DNA of 58,163 nucleotides from Roseiflexus sp. (lineage in GTDB: Bacteria; Chloroflexota; Chloroflexia; Chloroflexales; Roseiflexaceae), in NCBI GenBank assembly GCA_025062325.1, contig JANXAL010000065.1:1-58163 (forward strand). Reading direction: 5' to 3'. The notes under the pieces are model-generated. The model was not told the origin of the DNA, ran no database searches, and was given only the letters and a program-made list of their open reading frames with translations. Below are positions 10,601 through 18,421 of the stretch, one piece after another (position 1 is the stretch's first letter; each line of letters opens with the position of its first letter). The position numbers were made by a program, and so were the translations under genes.

Positions 10601-11427
10601 CGCCGGGGACGGCGAACGACCTGACGATGCCCTGGCAGGTGTTGCCGCGCGCAGCAGGCAATGTGCGTGCACCTATCAGCGTACGGTTGCAGGACGGCTC
10701 GGCGACGGCAACGCTCACTAACAGCAGCGTGAACCCGGTCGATGTTGAGACCTTCGCGCTGATCGGCGAGAACCCCTTCGTTACAGCATCGCCGGGTGCA
10801 GGGCAGCAGGCGCCGCCAATGGACCTGCGCTATGTTGGGGTGGCAACCTATAGCGTTCCTGCAACCTTCTGCACTTCATCCCTTTTGATCCGGTTCGCCA
10901 TTAACACCCATCAGCGCATGACGCATTCGAACTATCCGGTAGAGATCGATCTCGCCTTCGATACCAATCGTGACGGAGTCCCTGATTACATTGGCTTTAC
11001 ATCGGAGGTGGGTCCTGCCTTTGCAGGAGATGGGCGGAATGCCTTCTTCGTCGGACGCGCCGGAGGAACGATTGCAACCGCTTACTTCCTCACCGAGCAT
11101 CCGACGAATAGTGCAAATACGATCGTAACAATCTGTGGCGAGCAGATCGGCATTACGTCGCCGGGCCGACAGATCAACGTGGATGCGTATGTCTTCGACA
11201 ACTATTTCACGGGGAATCTCCTAAGCTACATCGACGACATGAGCACGGTCATCGGCGAGCCACGATATGTCGACTCGATCAGTTTTGGCACAGTACCTGC
11301 CAGCGGCTCGCTGACGATAACTATTCTCAGCACCGGCTCGACAGCGACGACAACCGAGTCCGGCATCCTGCTCATGTTCTCCTACGGTCCAGTCGGAAAT
11401 GAAGCGCGTGCAATCAAGGTGCGATAG
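7690..11427 (+). CDS. Secreted subtilisin-like (S8) serine protease with two DUF4397 insertions and a PA domain
   Basis: The ATG at 7690 follows the ribosome-binding site GGGAGAGG. The 1245-residue product has a signal peptide (about residues 1-29, ending TTAQ) and an inhibitor I9-like propeptide region. The catalytic triad of an S8 protease is complete: Asp187 (AVLDSGIDYTH), His259 (GHGTHVADI) and Ser782 (GTSGSAPMVAG), with the oxyanion Asn562 (ASAGNN). Two DUF4397-type beta domains (about residues 278-370 and 376-457, each with VHxSPxAPxVD) are inserted between His259 and Asn562. A protease-associated domain at about 600-720 lies before the catalytic serine. The C-terminal 380 residues are beta-rich. 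It is expected to degrade extracellular protein or process surface proteins. Confidence 0.95.
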   Translation: MSRQPPFRALAAAFAFVLAFVFVAPTTAQVAPPQIDLTRIDQLRLDTPIEATSPRSVLSPTLQGATGRRQVVIRLRENPTAMVEEGVAQLAQVDRVRAQQDRVLARIRAIDPTATEYARLRIGLNALILEVDAAALPVIARDAEVTRINAVINYERDLDETVPYIGASPAVQELAFKGKDVRVAVLDSGIDYTHAKLGGVGTLAAYRAAYGDSPADPRNTTLDGLFPTERVKGGYDFVGEAWPNGPLAPDPDPIDFEGHGTHVADIIGGNPIPDPERARVRAVHASPDAPNVDILVNGTLAFTNVPFRAVSNYALLPPGTYNLKVVPSGASGPIAINVDVTVEAGKDYTVAATGLLTEITPLVLVDDNSAPAAGNAHVRFVHLSPNAPAVDVAVAGGGPVIFSNISFREAGAYTPIPAGTYNLEIRLAGTNTVVLSVPGVNLRAGKVYTAYAFGLVGGTGNQALGADLSEDNFTAGGGVAPKVDLYAVKVCSAVSPACSGIALLQGLEFAADPNGDGMTDDHVHIVNMSLGVAYGQNYDDDLSVMVDAITPIGILVVASAGNNADRPYISSAPAVARSALSVAQTAVPRDKAFPISAGGATVYGIAQPWAPEPTRLISGTLQYGDGTGGNLLGCSAFPPGSLIGKVLLVDRGVCAVSIKGSNGAAAGAVAVLVANNVAGAVPPSFGFGGGNPTVPTLSITQAAGNMLKARVGNVAAVDGANPQRSVGSVVGTSSRGPAMGQMFYGNPVMYGQIIKPEIGAPGASISAVAGSGSGVAPFGGTSGSAPMVAGAAALLMNATDWQLSPWELKARLMNTAETNILNGPRVFVGPEGLAPITRIGGGEVRVDRAVAAQASAWESVSRGGALSFGMVDLTRETTLHRTIVVHNYGDTPLTYSIRPTFRFADDAATGAVMPVAPPIIMVPPRSQRSFPFVLRINPTKLQPWTLNSGPNGGNGDALTLVEYDGYLVLDAPGTANDLTMPWQVLPRAAGNVRAPISVRLQDGSATATLTNSSVNPVDVETFALIGENPFVTASPGAGQQAPPMDLRYVGVATYSVPATFCTSSLLIRFAINTHQRMTHSNYPVEIDLAFDTNRDGVPDYIGFTSEVGPAFAGDGRNAFFVGRAGGTIATAYFLTEHPTNSANTIVTICGEQIGITSPGRQINVDAYVFDNYFTGNLLSYIDDMSTVIGEPRYVDSISFGTVPASGSLTITILSTGSTATTTESGILLMFSYGPVGNEARAIKVR

Positions 11428-11916
11428 CGCCGGCGTCGCGCATTTACCCCAATCGCGTATTGTTGGCGTGGTCGAGGTTCATGGAACAAATCAGGGAGAT
11501 TCGGCGTTGAAAGAGCAGACACGCTGCCAATGGCGTCCCATGGCTGGTAGACTTTGATTCCACTATGCCCCTACCCGCCCGGCGACTGCTGAAGAATAGT
11601 CCGATATCGCCGGATTGCTGCGGGCTAAAACCTTCGCCGAGCACATGCCTGTGGAGCTTCTGCATCCGTAGCGAGGGCTAGAGCCCGCCACTCAGAGGAT
11701 GCGCGACGCAACGGCATCGGTATACCGGCTATACTCACAAGCTGCAGGCTACAAGATGCGCAGCCTGCCTTCACAGGCTAGACCAGGCGATACCGACTGC
11801 TCAAAGACCACAAACGGCGCGCTATGGGCAGCGAAACCGGTTTGCATAGACTGGAACGGAACGATGTCGCAATACCTATGCTAATGATCGTACTACTCTA
11901 TCTCTCAAGGTGAACG
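11428..11916 (+). other. 489-bp intergenic region without a recognisable gene
   Basis: The only structured element seen is an imperfect hairpin, GCAGGCT at 11744-11750 pairing with AGCCTGC at 11762-11768. Small open frames here have no ribosome-binding site and no recognisable sequence. Confidence 0.4.
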
Positions 11917-12564
11917 ATGCGCATGCTTCTGCTCACAGGCAGCTTGATCCTGGCGCTCGCTGCGTGCAGCGCCCCCACCGCCACGCAGAGCGACACTCCG
12001 GTTCTCCCAACCGGTGAGCCGTCGCCGCCTTCGGTAACGCCGCTCCCTACCGGCGAGCCTGGGCAGATCCCGGAGGTCGAACCGTCAGCCTCTCCTGCTG
12101 CGGGAACGCCGACGGCGCCGTCAGTCGTCGCAGACATCATGCCGACAACTGCTGCCACGCTGGCTCCATCTCCTGCGCCGCAGTCAGCAGCTCCTACAGC
12201 GCCTATGCTCACGCTTCCCTCGCCACCGCCGCAGGTCACGGCGCTAGCGTTGCCGGTCCCGGAAGTGCAGCCGCCGGTGAATGTTGTGGAGCGGGCAATC
12301 CTCCCAGCGGACCTGCTCGCGCGGCTGGTCAGCGATCTGGCTGGGCGGAGCGGAAGCGATCCGTCCACAATCACGCTGATTAGCGCAGAAGCAGTGATCT
12401 GGAATGACGGATCGCTCGGTTGCCCGCAACCCGGCATGGTCTATCCACAGGTGCAGATCGAGGGATACCGCGTTGTTCTGCGGGTCGGCGACCGTAACTA
12501 TGATTATCGCGTTGGAAAGGGCGGTTCATTTGTGCTGTGTGATCGTCCCATACGTCGCCCTTGA
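11917..12564 (+). CDS. Putative lipoprotein with Thr/Pro-rich linker, function unknown
   Basis: The ATG at 11917 follows the ribosome-binding site AAGGTG. The 215-residue product has a short lipoprotein signal with lipobox LAAC (Cys17), so it is probably anchored to the outer face of the membrane. Residues 20-120 form a Pro/Thr/Ser/Ala-rich linker of low complexity. The C-terminal 90 residues form the conserved-looking domain, with SAEAVIWNDGSLGCPQPGMV, then YRVVLRVGDRNYDYR and a final Cys. The two Cys residues (in LGCPQP and VLCDRP) could form a disulfide. The function is unknown. Confidence 0.82.
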   Translation: MRMLLLTGSLILALAACSAPTATQSDTPVLPTGEPSPPSVTPLPTGEPGQIPEVEPSASPAAGTPTAPSVVADIMPTTAATLAPSPAPQSAAPTAPMLTLPSPPPQVTALALPVPEVQPPVNVVERAILPADLLARLVSDLAGRSGSDPSTITLISAEAVIWNDGSLGCPQPGMVYPQVQIEGYRVVLRVGDRNYDYRVGKGGSFVLCDRPIRRP

Positions 12565-12568
12565 CGCA

Positions 12569-12598
12569 TTGACAATCAGACATCATGCGCGATACAAT
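12569..12598 (+). promoter_or_regulatory. Promoter of the Thr/Pro-rich anchored protein gene
   Basis: TTGACA (12569-12574) and TACAAT (12593-12598) are spaced by 18 bp. The -10 is 32 bp before the ATG at 12631, so the leader would be about 25 nt. Confidence 0.65.
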
Positions 12599-12630
12599 CG
12601 CTGGCTGTTGCGATTCCTGACAAGAGGCGC

Positions 12631-13578
12631 ATGAACCCGCTCCCGTCACAGCGTCCAAGCATCCAGTTGATCCTGGCGGCGCTGGCGTTTCTTACCGGAG
12701 TGATCATTCTGGTTGCGCGTTTTGGCGGTTATCTGGCCGCTCCGCCAGCGATGGTTGGGCGTGCAATCGAGACCCCGCTGCCAGCGGTTCTGTCCACCAC
12801 GCTACCGCTGATGCCCACTGATACGCTGACCGCAACGATTACGCCGGGGACGCTGGCGCCTGCTGCAGCGCAGGTATCGCCAGTCGCCACGCCAACGGCA
12901 ATGCTAGCGCCGCCGGCTGCCATGCCCGCTGCAACGCTGTTCGCTGCAACTGCCGCGCCTGCTACAACGCCCGCCACTGTGGTCACTGGATTCACGCCTG
13001 CCGCTCCAGTCTCACAACCTGCCACTCCGACAGAGGTGGCGGTTACGCCCACTACAGCGCTGTCGCTATTGCCAACGTCCGTTCCATCGCCAGCGACCAC
13101 GACGCCGACTACGTCGCCAACACCGACCCCCACGCCATCGCTCGTGCCGACGCCGACTATGTCGCCAACACCGACCCCTATGCTGTCGCCAGCGACTCCG
13201 ACTGCAACGTCCACCGTGACTCCGGCGCGTCAGACTATGACCGCAACCCTGACAGCGACACCTGGCAGCGCCACCCCGCCATTGCCGACTCCAGGAACAC
13301 GCACGCTGACTCTGCTTGTCGAAGGAACGCAATCCCAGGTCGAGATCTTTTATGAAATTGGCGATACCAGGATTGTGGTCGGCAATCAACTCCTCTTACC
13401 CTGGACGCTAATGATTCGGGTGGCATCTGATCTCGATGTGCGCCTGACAGCCCTGGGCAGGGAAGAGTTTGGCGATTTGCGGTGCCGGATCACCGGAGAT
13501 GCCGTCCCAAGCCCCGGCATCGTTGATTATGACGCCAGTCCGTACCCGTCGGTCGAGTGCGCAGTCAGCGGCTTGTGA
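12631..13578 (+). CDS. Membrane-anchored Thr/Pro-rich protein, function unknown
   Basis: This 315-residue protein has one N-terminal hydrophobic helix (about residues 12-30, LILAALAFLTGVIILVARFG) that would act as anchor or uncleaved signal. Residues about 45-225 are an extremely Thr/Pro/Ala-rich extended stalk with repeated TPTPT-like runs. The last 90 residues form a compact beta-rich domain (TLTLLVEGTQSQVEIFYEIG onward) with two Cys. The architecture, anchor plus stalk plus small globular head, suggests an extracytoplasmic surface protein. It has its own promoter at 12569-12598 and follows another Thr/Pro-rich lipoprotein. I do not recognise the family. Confidence 0.8.
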   Translation: MNPLPSQRPSIQLILAALAFLTGVIILVARFGGYLAAPPAMVGRAIETPLPAVLSTTLPLMPTDTLTATITPGTLAPAAAQVSPVATPTAMLAPPAAMPAATLFAATAAPATTPATVVTGFTPAAPVSQPATPTEVAVTPTTALSLLPTSVPSPATTTPTTSPTPTPTPSLVPTPTMSPTPTPMLSPATPTATSTVTPARQTMTATLTATPGSATPPLPTPGTRTLTLLVEGTQSQVEIFYEIGDTRIVVGNQLLLPWTLMIRVASDLDVRLTALGREEFGDLRCRITGDAVPSPGIVDYDASPYPSVECAVSGL

Positions 13579-13606
13579 TCGTGCTGTGTGCTAGAATTTA
13601 GGGACT

Positions 13607-13718
13607 AGAGGTTAGAGGCTAGAGGCTAGAGGTTAGAGGTTAGGGGTTAGGGATTAGGGGTTAGGGGTTAGGGCGATGAGATCAACGAACTTAACCCTTA
13701 ACCCCTAATCCCTGACCC
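13607..13718 (+). repeat. Telomere-like GGTTAGG/AGGTTAG tandem repeats with inverted copy
   Basis: From about 13607 there are roughly ten degenerate copies of a 7-8 bp unit (GAGGTTAG, GAGGCTAG, GGGGTTAG). At 13691-13718 the complementary version (TTAACCCTTAACCCCTAATC) follows, so the two arms could pair into a long hairpin around the spacer at 13673-13690. The element fills the gap just before the dead helicase gene. Confidence 0.75.
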
Positions 13719-13738
13719 CAGGTTCTCAGTTCTCACTG

Positions 13739-16306
13739 ATGCAAAGCATCAGCGACATTATTCAGGCAATTGCGCGGCAGCGTGCCCGGGGCGATTCGAC
13801 GCCGCTGATCATGCTGCGTGTGCTAGACGCCATGCCTGGCGAGCGCGTCAGTCACCTGCCGATCGATCCGCAGCTGGCGCAGGCATGGCTCGCGTACACT
13901 GGCGAACCATTTCGCCCGCACCAGGCGCATGCGTTGGCGGCGCTGCGGCGTGGTGAGCCGGTGGCGCTGCGCGCATCATCCGTCAGCATCGTAGACACAT
14001 TGCAACTGCTGGCGCGTGCGGCGCTCGCTGAATCGCAAAGCGCAACCGTGCTGGCGCTGACATTCGATGACAACCAGGCGTGCGCCCTGCATACAGCATT
14101 TGAGGATGCCAACCAGTCGCTTCCACGCCATCTTCATACATCGGTGACGATGACTGCGGCGCCGCACGTCGATCCCTCCGCGCGGCTGGTCATCGCAACG
14201 CCGGAAGCGCTGCATAGTCGGGTGCTGCGGCATCACGCACGCGCCTGGAGCGCCCTCTGGAGCGGATTGCGCTTGATCCTGGTCCCGGATGTGCACCGAT
14301 TTACCGGCGTTGCTGGCGCTCATCTCGCCGATCTGTTCATGCGCGCATATCGGGTTGCGGCGGCGCACGGCGCCTCGCCAGGCTTTCTGGCATCGCTGAT
14401 TCGCGTGAGCGATCCGTCTCCTGCGCTGAGCGCCCTGCTTGGCAGGTCCTGGCGCGTGGTCGACGCCGATGATGGACCACGCTCAGCGACGGTTGCGGCG
14501 ATCTGGCAGGGAGGCAGCGTCTGGCTGCGCGAAACCGTCGAATTGGTGACCCAATTGCGGCGGCAGTCGTACCGGGTGCATGTGCTGTGCGATCCGCTCT
14601 TGCGCGTGGTGCTCGCGGCTGCCATTGGCGACTCAGCGGATGTCACTGTCGGTCCCGACCCGCAACCGGCGCAGGTGCTCGTCTGCGCCGGTTTTCCTGG
14701 TTCGATCAGCGCCTTCCGGCGTTTGCTGGCGTCTGGGCATCAGGCAGTAATCGTCGTGCTTGGCGAGTTGCCGCAGGAACAGGCGCTGGCGCGTCAGGCG
14801 TCTCTCACGCTTGAAGGACCGCTGACCACATGGGTTCCGCCGCCGACGAACGTCTACGTTCTGGCGCAGCACATCATGTGCGCCGCCAGTGAATTGCCGC
14901 TGACCGCTGCGGATGTTGACGCCTGGGGATGTGCAGAGATTGTAGCGCGGATGGTTGCGAATCAGCAGTTGATCGAGCTGCCCGACAGCGAGCCGCTCTG
15001 GATTCCAGCAGGCAAGCGTGACCCCTATGCAGAGTTCAGCGTGCTGGCAGCCAGTGGCGGCGCAATCGCCGTGCGCTCAGAGCAACCGCGCATCCGCGAA
15101 CGTCTCGACCCGACCCTCTATGAACGCTGGGCATTTGCAGGCGCAGCGCTGCCGCCGGGTATCGGCGGGTTGCGCGTGGTGATGCGTGATGAGGAAGAGG
15201 GAAGCATCTCGTTACGTCTGGAAACCAGCGGACGGCGCACCTACCCCTTGCGCCGCGGGCAGGTCGCTATCCGCGAGATGCACGAAGAGCGGGTGCTGTT
15301 CCACAATCACCACGTGGCGCGAGGGCGCGTTGTGGCGCAGGAGACAATCTATGGCTGGCGCGAATTGTCACCCGGTGCATCTCCTGTTGATACGGCGCTT
15401 ACTGCGCCGCTCGAAACTCGCTGGGTCGCACCCGCCTGCTGGTTTGACTTGCCGGTTGCGATCCAGGTTCAGGGTCAGTTCATTGGATGGTGCATCACGG
15501 CTGCGGTCACACTGCACGTCCTGGCTTCCTTCACCGATCTCGTGCCATTCTACGATCATGAACGGCGGCGGCTGTTCTTCATCGATGCGCAGCCAGGTGG
15601 AAATGGTCTGGCGCAGTGGCTCTACCAGCACGCCGAAGACGTGGTGCAGGTCGCCTATGACGTGGCGCTGGCATGCCGCGCCGATCCGCTGCTCGAACCA
15701 CTGAGCCGCGTCGAGCAGGACTGGCTGCTTGCACTGCTCGGTCGGGCGTCAGTCGAAGCGCCGCGCCGCAGCGACCTATCGGATACGATTCCGCCAGTCT
15801 CGCTGCGCGAACACCGTCAGCCTGCCGGATCATCGAATGATGTCCAGTCGCCTGCATCTTCGGAGCCTCCGTCGGCGCGCATCGATCCGGCGCAGCCTTC
15901 TGGCGGAAAGCGTTTATCGCCACAACGTGAAGCGCCGCAACCCAACACGCCGTCTGTGCAGGAACCGACCAGACCGTCGAATACAACCGTTGCACAGAGC
16001 AATGAGCGTAGCGAAACACCCGACGCTGCGGCATTGATTGAGCGTCTGCGGCGACAACGTGAACAGCGCGAGCGAGCTAAAGAGCGTAGCGTGCGCGTGG
16101 CGCCTGCGCGTGAAACTCATGGACCACTGCGGTTTGCTGCGGGTGACCGCATTTTCTGCCTGCCCTACGGCGATGGCGAGGTGATTGACAGCCGTATCGA
16201 AGATGGGCGCGAGATGCTTACCGTTCGCTTTCCCGAGTATGGCGAACTGACGATTGATCCGGCACTCAGCCTGGTACGCAAACTCGAACCGCCGTCGGAA
16301 AACTGA
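13739..16306 (+). CDS. YprA/MrfA-like superfamily 2 helicase homologue with degenerate ATPase motifs and a Tudor-like C-terminus
   Basis: The 855-residue protein follows the layout of YprA/MrfA DEAD/DEAH helicases with a DUF1998-like C-terminal part. Residues 52-64 match the Q-motif region (YTGEPFRPHQAHA). The Walker A position (about 76-84, VALRASSVS) has no Gly-Lys-Thr. Motif II is VPDVH at 182-186 in place of DEAH, followed by the usual RFTGVAGAHLADLF. Near residue 617 there is DAQPGGNGLA, the DUF1998 signature. Residues 690-790 are a Ser/Pro/Arg-rich disordered linker. The C-terminus (about 798-850, AAGDRIFCLPYGDGEVIDS) resembles the Tudor-like domain at the end of UvrD/PcrA, which contacts RNA polymerase. 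It probably keeps the fold but cannot hydrolyse ATP. A scaffold or regulatory role is inferred. Confidence 0.82.
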   Translation: MQSISDIIQAIARQRARGDSTPLIMLRVLDAMPGERVSHLPIDPQLAQAWLAYTGEPFRPHQAHALAALRRGEPVALRASSVSIVDTLQLLARAALAESQSATVLALTFDDNQACALHTAFEDANQSLPRHLHTSVTMTAAPHVDPSARLVIATPEALHSRVLRHHARAWSALWSGLRLILVPDVHRFTGVAGAHLADLFMRAYRVAAAHGASPGFLASLIRVSDPSPALSALLGRSWRVVDADDGPRSATVAAIWQGGSVWLRETVELVTQLRRQSYRVHVLCDPLLRVVLAAAIGDSADVTVGPDPQPAQVLVCAGFPGSISAFRRLLASGHQAVIVVLGELPQEQALARQASLTLEGPLTTWVPPPTNVYVLAQHIMCAASELPLTAADVDAWGCAEIVARMVANQQLIELPDSEPLWIPAGKRDPYAEFSVLAASGGAIAVRSEQPRIRERLDPTLYERWAFAGAALPPGIGGLRVVMRDEEEGSISLRLETSGRRTYPLRRGQVAIREMHEERVLFHNHHVARGRVVAQETIYGWRELSPGASPVDTALTAPLETRWVAPACWFDLPVAIQVQGQFIGWCITAAVTLHVLASFTDLVPFYDHERRRLFFIDAQPGGNGLAQWLYQHAEDVVQVAYDVALACRADPLLEPLSRVEQDWLLALLGRASVEAPRRSDLSDTIPPVSLREHRQPAGSSNDVQSPASSEPPSARIDPAQPSGGKRLSPQREAPQPNTPSVQEPTRPSNTTVAQSNERSETPDAAALIERLRRQREQRERAKERSVRVAPARETHGPLRFAAGDRIFCLPYGDGEVIDSRIEDGREMLTVRFPEYGELTIDPALSLVRKLEPPSEN

Positions 16307-16515
16307 GAACCGAGAACTGAGAGCTGGAGGTTAGGGGTTCATGAGGAGCGCTCCTCTCCAGCCTGCGCCCTTACCTCTCACCTTTCACCTCTCGCCTCAC
16401 TCACATGGAGGCGCAGAAGCACAAGTTTAATCGTCATTCGTCACTCATCACTTGTCCCACCTCTTGCCTCTTGCCCCTCGCCTCAATCTCCTAACCATAT
16501 CATAACCCCATCCTC
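16307..16515 (+). repeat. Low-complexity intergenic DNA with a perfect palindrome and CT-rich repeats
   Basis: Just after the stop codon the words ACTGAGAACC/GAGAACTGAGAG and GGAGGTTAGGGGTT repeat, in inverted orientation, the words that precede the helicase gene at 13721-13737. A perfect 14-bp palindrome GAGGAGCGCTCCTC lies at 16343-16356 and may help end transcription. Degenerate CACCTCT/TCACCTTT repeats fill 16370-16500. No gene is seen. Confidence 0.65.
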
Positions 16516-16544
16516 TTGCTCTTGCCTAAGAGACATGCTACAAT
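16516..16544 (+). promoter_or_regulatory. Promoter of the paralogue pair/zincin operon
   Basis: TTGCTC (16516-16521) and TACAAT (16539-16544) are spaced by 17 bp, and the -10 carries the extended TGC motif. This leaves a leader of about 160 nt before the ATG at 16711. A small hairpin, CCCCG/CGGGG at about 16665-16687, lies just before the ribosome-binding site. Confidence 0.55.
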
Positions 16545-16710
16545 CTCACACAATCCGACTGAAATCTTGCGAGCTCTGCCTGATCAGCCGCGTCTGACTG
16601 TTTGGCTCGCCGAGACCTGTTTTACCGAACGATAACGCGCCGATCCAAGATTGGGGCTGTTATATCCCCGCAGTCTTGCAAACGGGGACGGTAGGAGAGT
16701 GACCACCACG

Positions 16711-16974
16711 ATGCCATCTGAACGCATCGACTATTCAGAGTTGCTCCGTTCCATCGGGCAGTTTATCCAGCAGCAGCATCTCAATGAGGTCGCCATACTC
16801 GAGTTTGATCGCGGATGGATCATCTCGGGGGTTACGTATCAGAGCACAGCGCAAGGATTCGTTCGGGTCGCCGCTGATTTTGTGCTCTCACACGAAGAAC
16901 TGCGTCACTTTATTCAGCAGATGCGAGATCAGCGCAGAACAGAGCCTCCGCCTAAGGGGAGGTGGCTGGGATGA
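16711..16974 (+). CDS. Small protein, first member of a tandem paralogous pair, function unknown
   Basis: The start chosen is the ATG at 16711 (MPSERIDYSELLRSIG), with GGAG 13 nt upstream; GTG at 16699 would add four residues but lies too close to that site. The 87-residue cytoplasmic protein shares its whole length with the next gene: DYxxxLRxIGxFI near the N-terminus, a central V.I.E...G segment, and a charged C-terminus ending in a PP motif. The stop overlaps the next start (ATGA), which implies translational coupling. Expected partners are its paralogue and the zincin downstream. I do not recognise the family. Confidence 0.8.
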   Translation: MPSERIDYSELLRSIGQFIQQQHLNEVAILEFDRGWIISGVTYQSTAQGFVRVAADFVLSHEELRHFIQQMRDQRRTEPPPKGRWLG

Positions 16975-17237
16975 AACTGTTCCGCGGACTGGCGAAAACC
17001 GATTATCAGGATGTGCTGCGCACGATTGGGCTGTTCATTGATGAACACGGCTATACGGACGTGCGGATTATCGAGATCGAGGACGGGTTGGTCTTGCAGG
17101 GCCGCGTGCGCGAGCAGAAGGGAATAGGAACATCGAGTTACGAGACGTTTCTGATTACCGACGACGATTTGAAGGAAATGGTGCGCACCGCAGCCAAACG
17201 GCGCGGGCAGAAGCCGCCAGCCTTTACGCAAGAATAG
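16971..17237 (+). CDS. Small protein, second member of a tandem paralogous pair, function unknown
   Basis: The ATG at 16971 is preceded by a strong ribosome-binding site (GGGGAGG, 8 nt spacing) inside the previous gene, so the GTG at 16962 is not used. The 88-residue product aligns with the preceding protein: TDYQDVLRTIGLFIDEHG corresponds to IDYSELLRSIGQFIQQQH, followed by V.IIEIEDGLVLQG. The pair looks like a duplication whose members may form a heterodimer, which is inference. The stop is 11 bp before the zincin gene. Confidence 0.82.
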   Translation: MKLFRGLAKTDYQDVLRTIGLFIDEHGYTDVRIIEIEDGLVLQGRVREQKGIGTSSYETFLITDDDLKEMVRTAAKRRGQKPPAFTQE

Positions 17238-17248
17238 GATACCGAACC

Positions 17249-18421
17249 GTGCCTGTCTGTATAATCCGTATGACGCGTCGCCTCGGCGCTGCTCTGATTC
17301 TGGCTTGTGTCGCTGGTGCAGGCGCGCGCTACTTGGTCAATCGCGCTGCAAGCGGCATGCCGCGTCCACGCATGATCGACTGGCTTCAGGCGCGCAATGT
17401 CGGTGTGGCTGTGTCGCAGTCGTATCTGGCGCCGGTGATTGACCGAGCAGCGCGCCAAGAACAGTACCGTCGTATGGTTCAGCGCAGCGAGCCGCTGATC
17501 GCTGCCTACATGGGGGTAAAGCTACCCTGGCCGATTGATCGGATCTATGTGTTTGATCGGGCAGAGTGGATTGAAGCAAACCTCTCTGCATTTCAGTCGC
17601 TGTTCGCACCGCTAGAAGAACTGTACGACGAAGTGAGCGCACGGCAGGGGATAATCGGCATGCTGATCGGGCAACTGAACAGCCAGTTGATCGGCATGCA
17701 GATGGGAGCGCTGATTGGCTTTCTGGCGCGGCGCGTGCTTGGGCAGTACGATCTCGGCCTATTGTCGCCTGACCCGAACCTGCGCGGTGCGCTCTACTTT
17801 GTTGAACCAAATATTGCACGCATCTGCGCACAACTTGGCCTTGATGGCGACGACTTCCGCATGTGGATAGCGCTTCACGAAACCACGCACGTTTTCGAGT
17901 TTGAAGCGTTTCCGTGGGTGCGCGAGTATTTTCAGGACCTGCTGCGTCAGTTCATGAGTCGGGTGAACGATCAGGCAGCGATGCTTAGCGTCGGTATCGT
18001 GCGCTTGATCGAGCGTCTGCTGCAGGGGCAGCCAATTGATCGGCACTGGATTGAGCTGATGTTAACTCCTGAACAACAGGAGATTTTTTCTCGCATGCAG
18101 GCGCTTATGTCGGTAGTGGAAGGGTATTCCAATCACATCATGAATGTCATTGGCGCCCAGTTGCTTCCCAGTTATCATTACATTGAAGCACGTGTGCGCC
18201 AACGCCAGTTGCGTCGCCCATTGATTGAAGAGGCGTTCAACCGCCTCACTGGTATGGACTTGAAACTGGCGCAGTATCAGCAGGGCGAAGCGTTCATTAA
18301 CGCGGTTGTCGCTGCACGCGGGTCGGCGTTTGTCAATCTTATCTGGGAGCGCCCTGAGAACCTGCCGACAATGGAAGAAATCCGCGCGCCGCACCTCTGG
18401 ATTGCGCGCATCAGCGGGTGA
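17249..18421 (+). CDS. Zincin-like metallopeptidase of the DUF2342 / F420-biosynthesis-associated type
   Basis: The GTG at 17249 is chosen because AGGA lies 9 nt upstream; the ATG at 17270 has no ribosome-binding site. The 390-residue protein starts with a hydrophobic segment (RRLGAALILACVAGAGARYL) that may anchor it in the membrane. The zinc site is H210-E-T-T-H214 in WIALHETTHVFEFEAFPWVR. This is the HExxH-type signature of DUF2342 zincins, often named 'coenzyme F420 biosynthesis-associated' in Actinobacteria. That name reflects phylogenetic profiling, not a shown activity. It closes an operon with the two small paralogues, which may regulate or bind it. Confidence 0.85.
   Translation: MPVCIIRMTRRLGAALILACVAGAGARYLVNRAASGMPRPRMIDWLQARNVGVAVSQSYLAPVIDRAARQEQYRRMVQRSEPLIAAYMGVKLPWPIDRIYVFDRAEWIEANLSAFQSLFAPLEELYDEVSARQGIIGMLIGQLNSQLIGMQMGALIGFLARRVLGQYDLGLLSPDPNLRGALYFVEPNIARICAQLGLDGDDFRMWIALHETTHVFEFEAFPWVREYFQDLLRQFMSRVNDQAAMLSVGIVRLIERLLQGQPIDRHWIELMLTPEQQEIFSRMQALMSVVEGYSNHIMNVIGAQLLPSYHYIEARVRQRQLRRPLIEEAFNRLTGMDLKLAQYQQGEAFINAVVAARGSAFVNLIWERPENLPTMEEIRAPHLWIARISG

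Noticed and set aside
12729-13214. Minus-strand frame encoding a Gly/Val-rich protein
   Set aside because: It is the complement of the Thr/Pro-rich stalk of the gene at 12631 and has no start signal.
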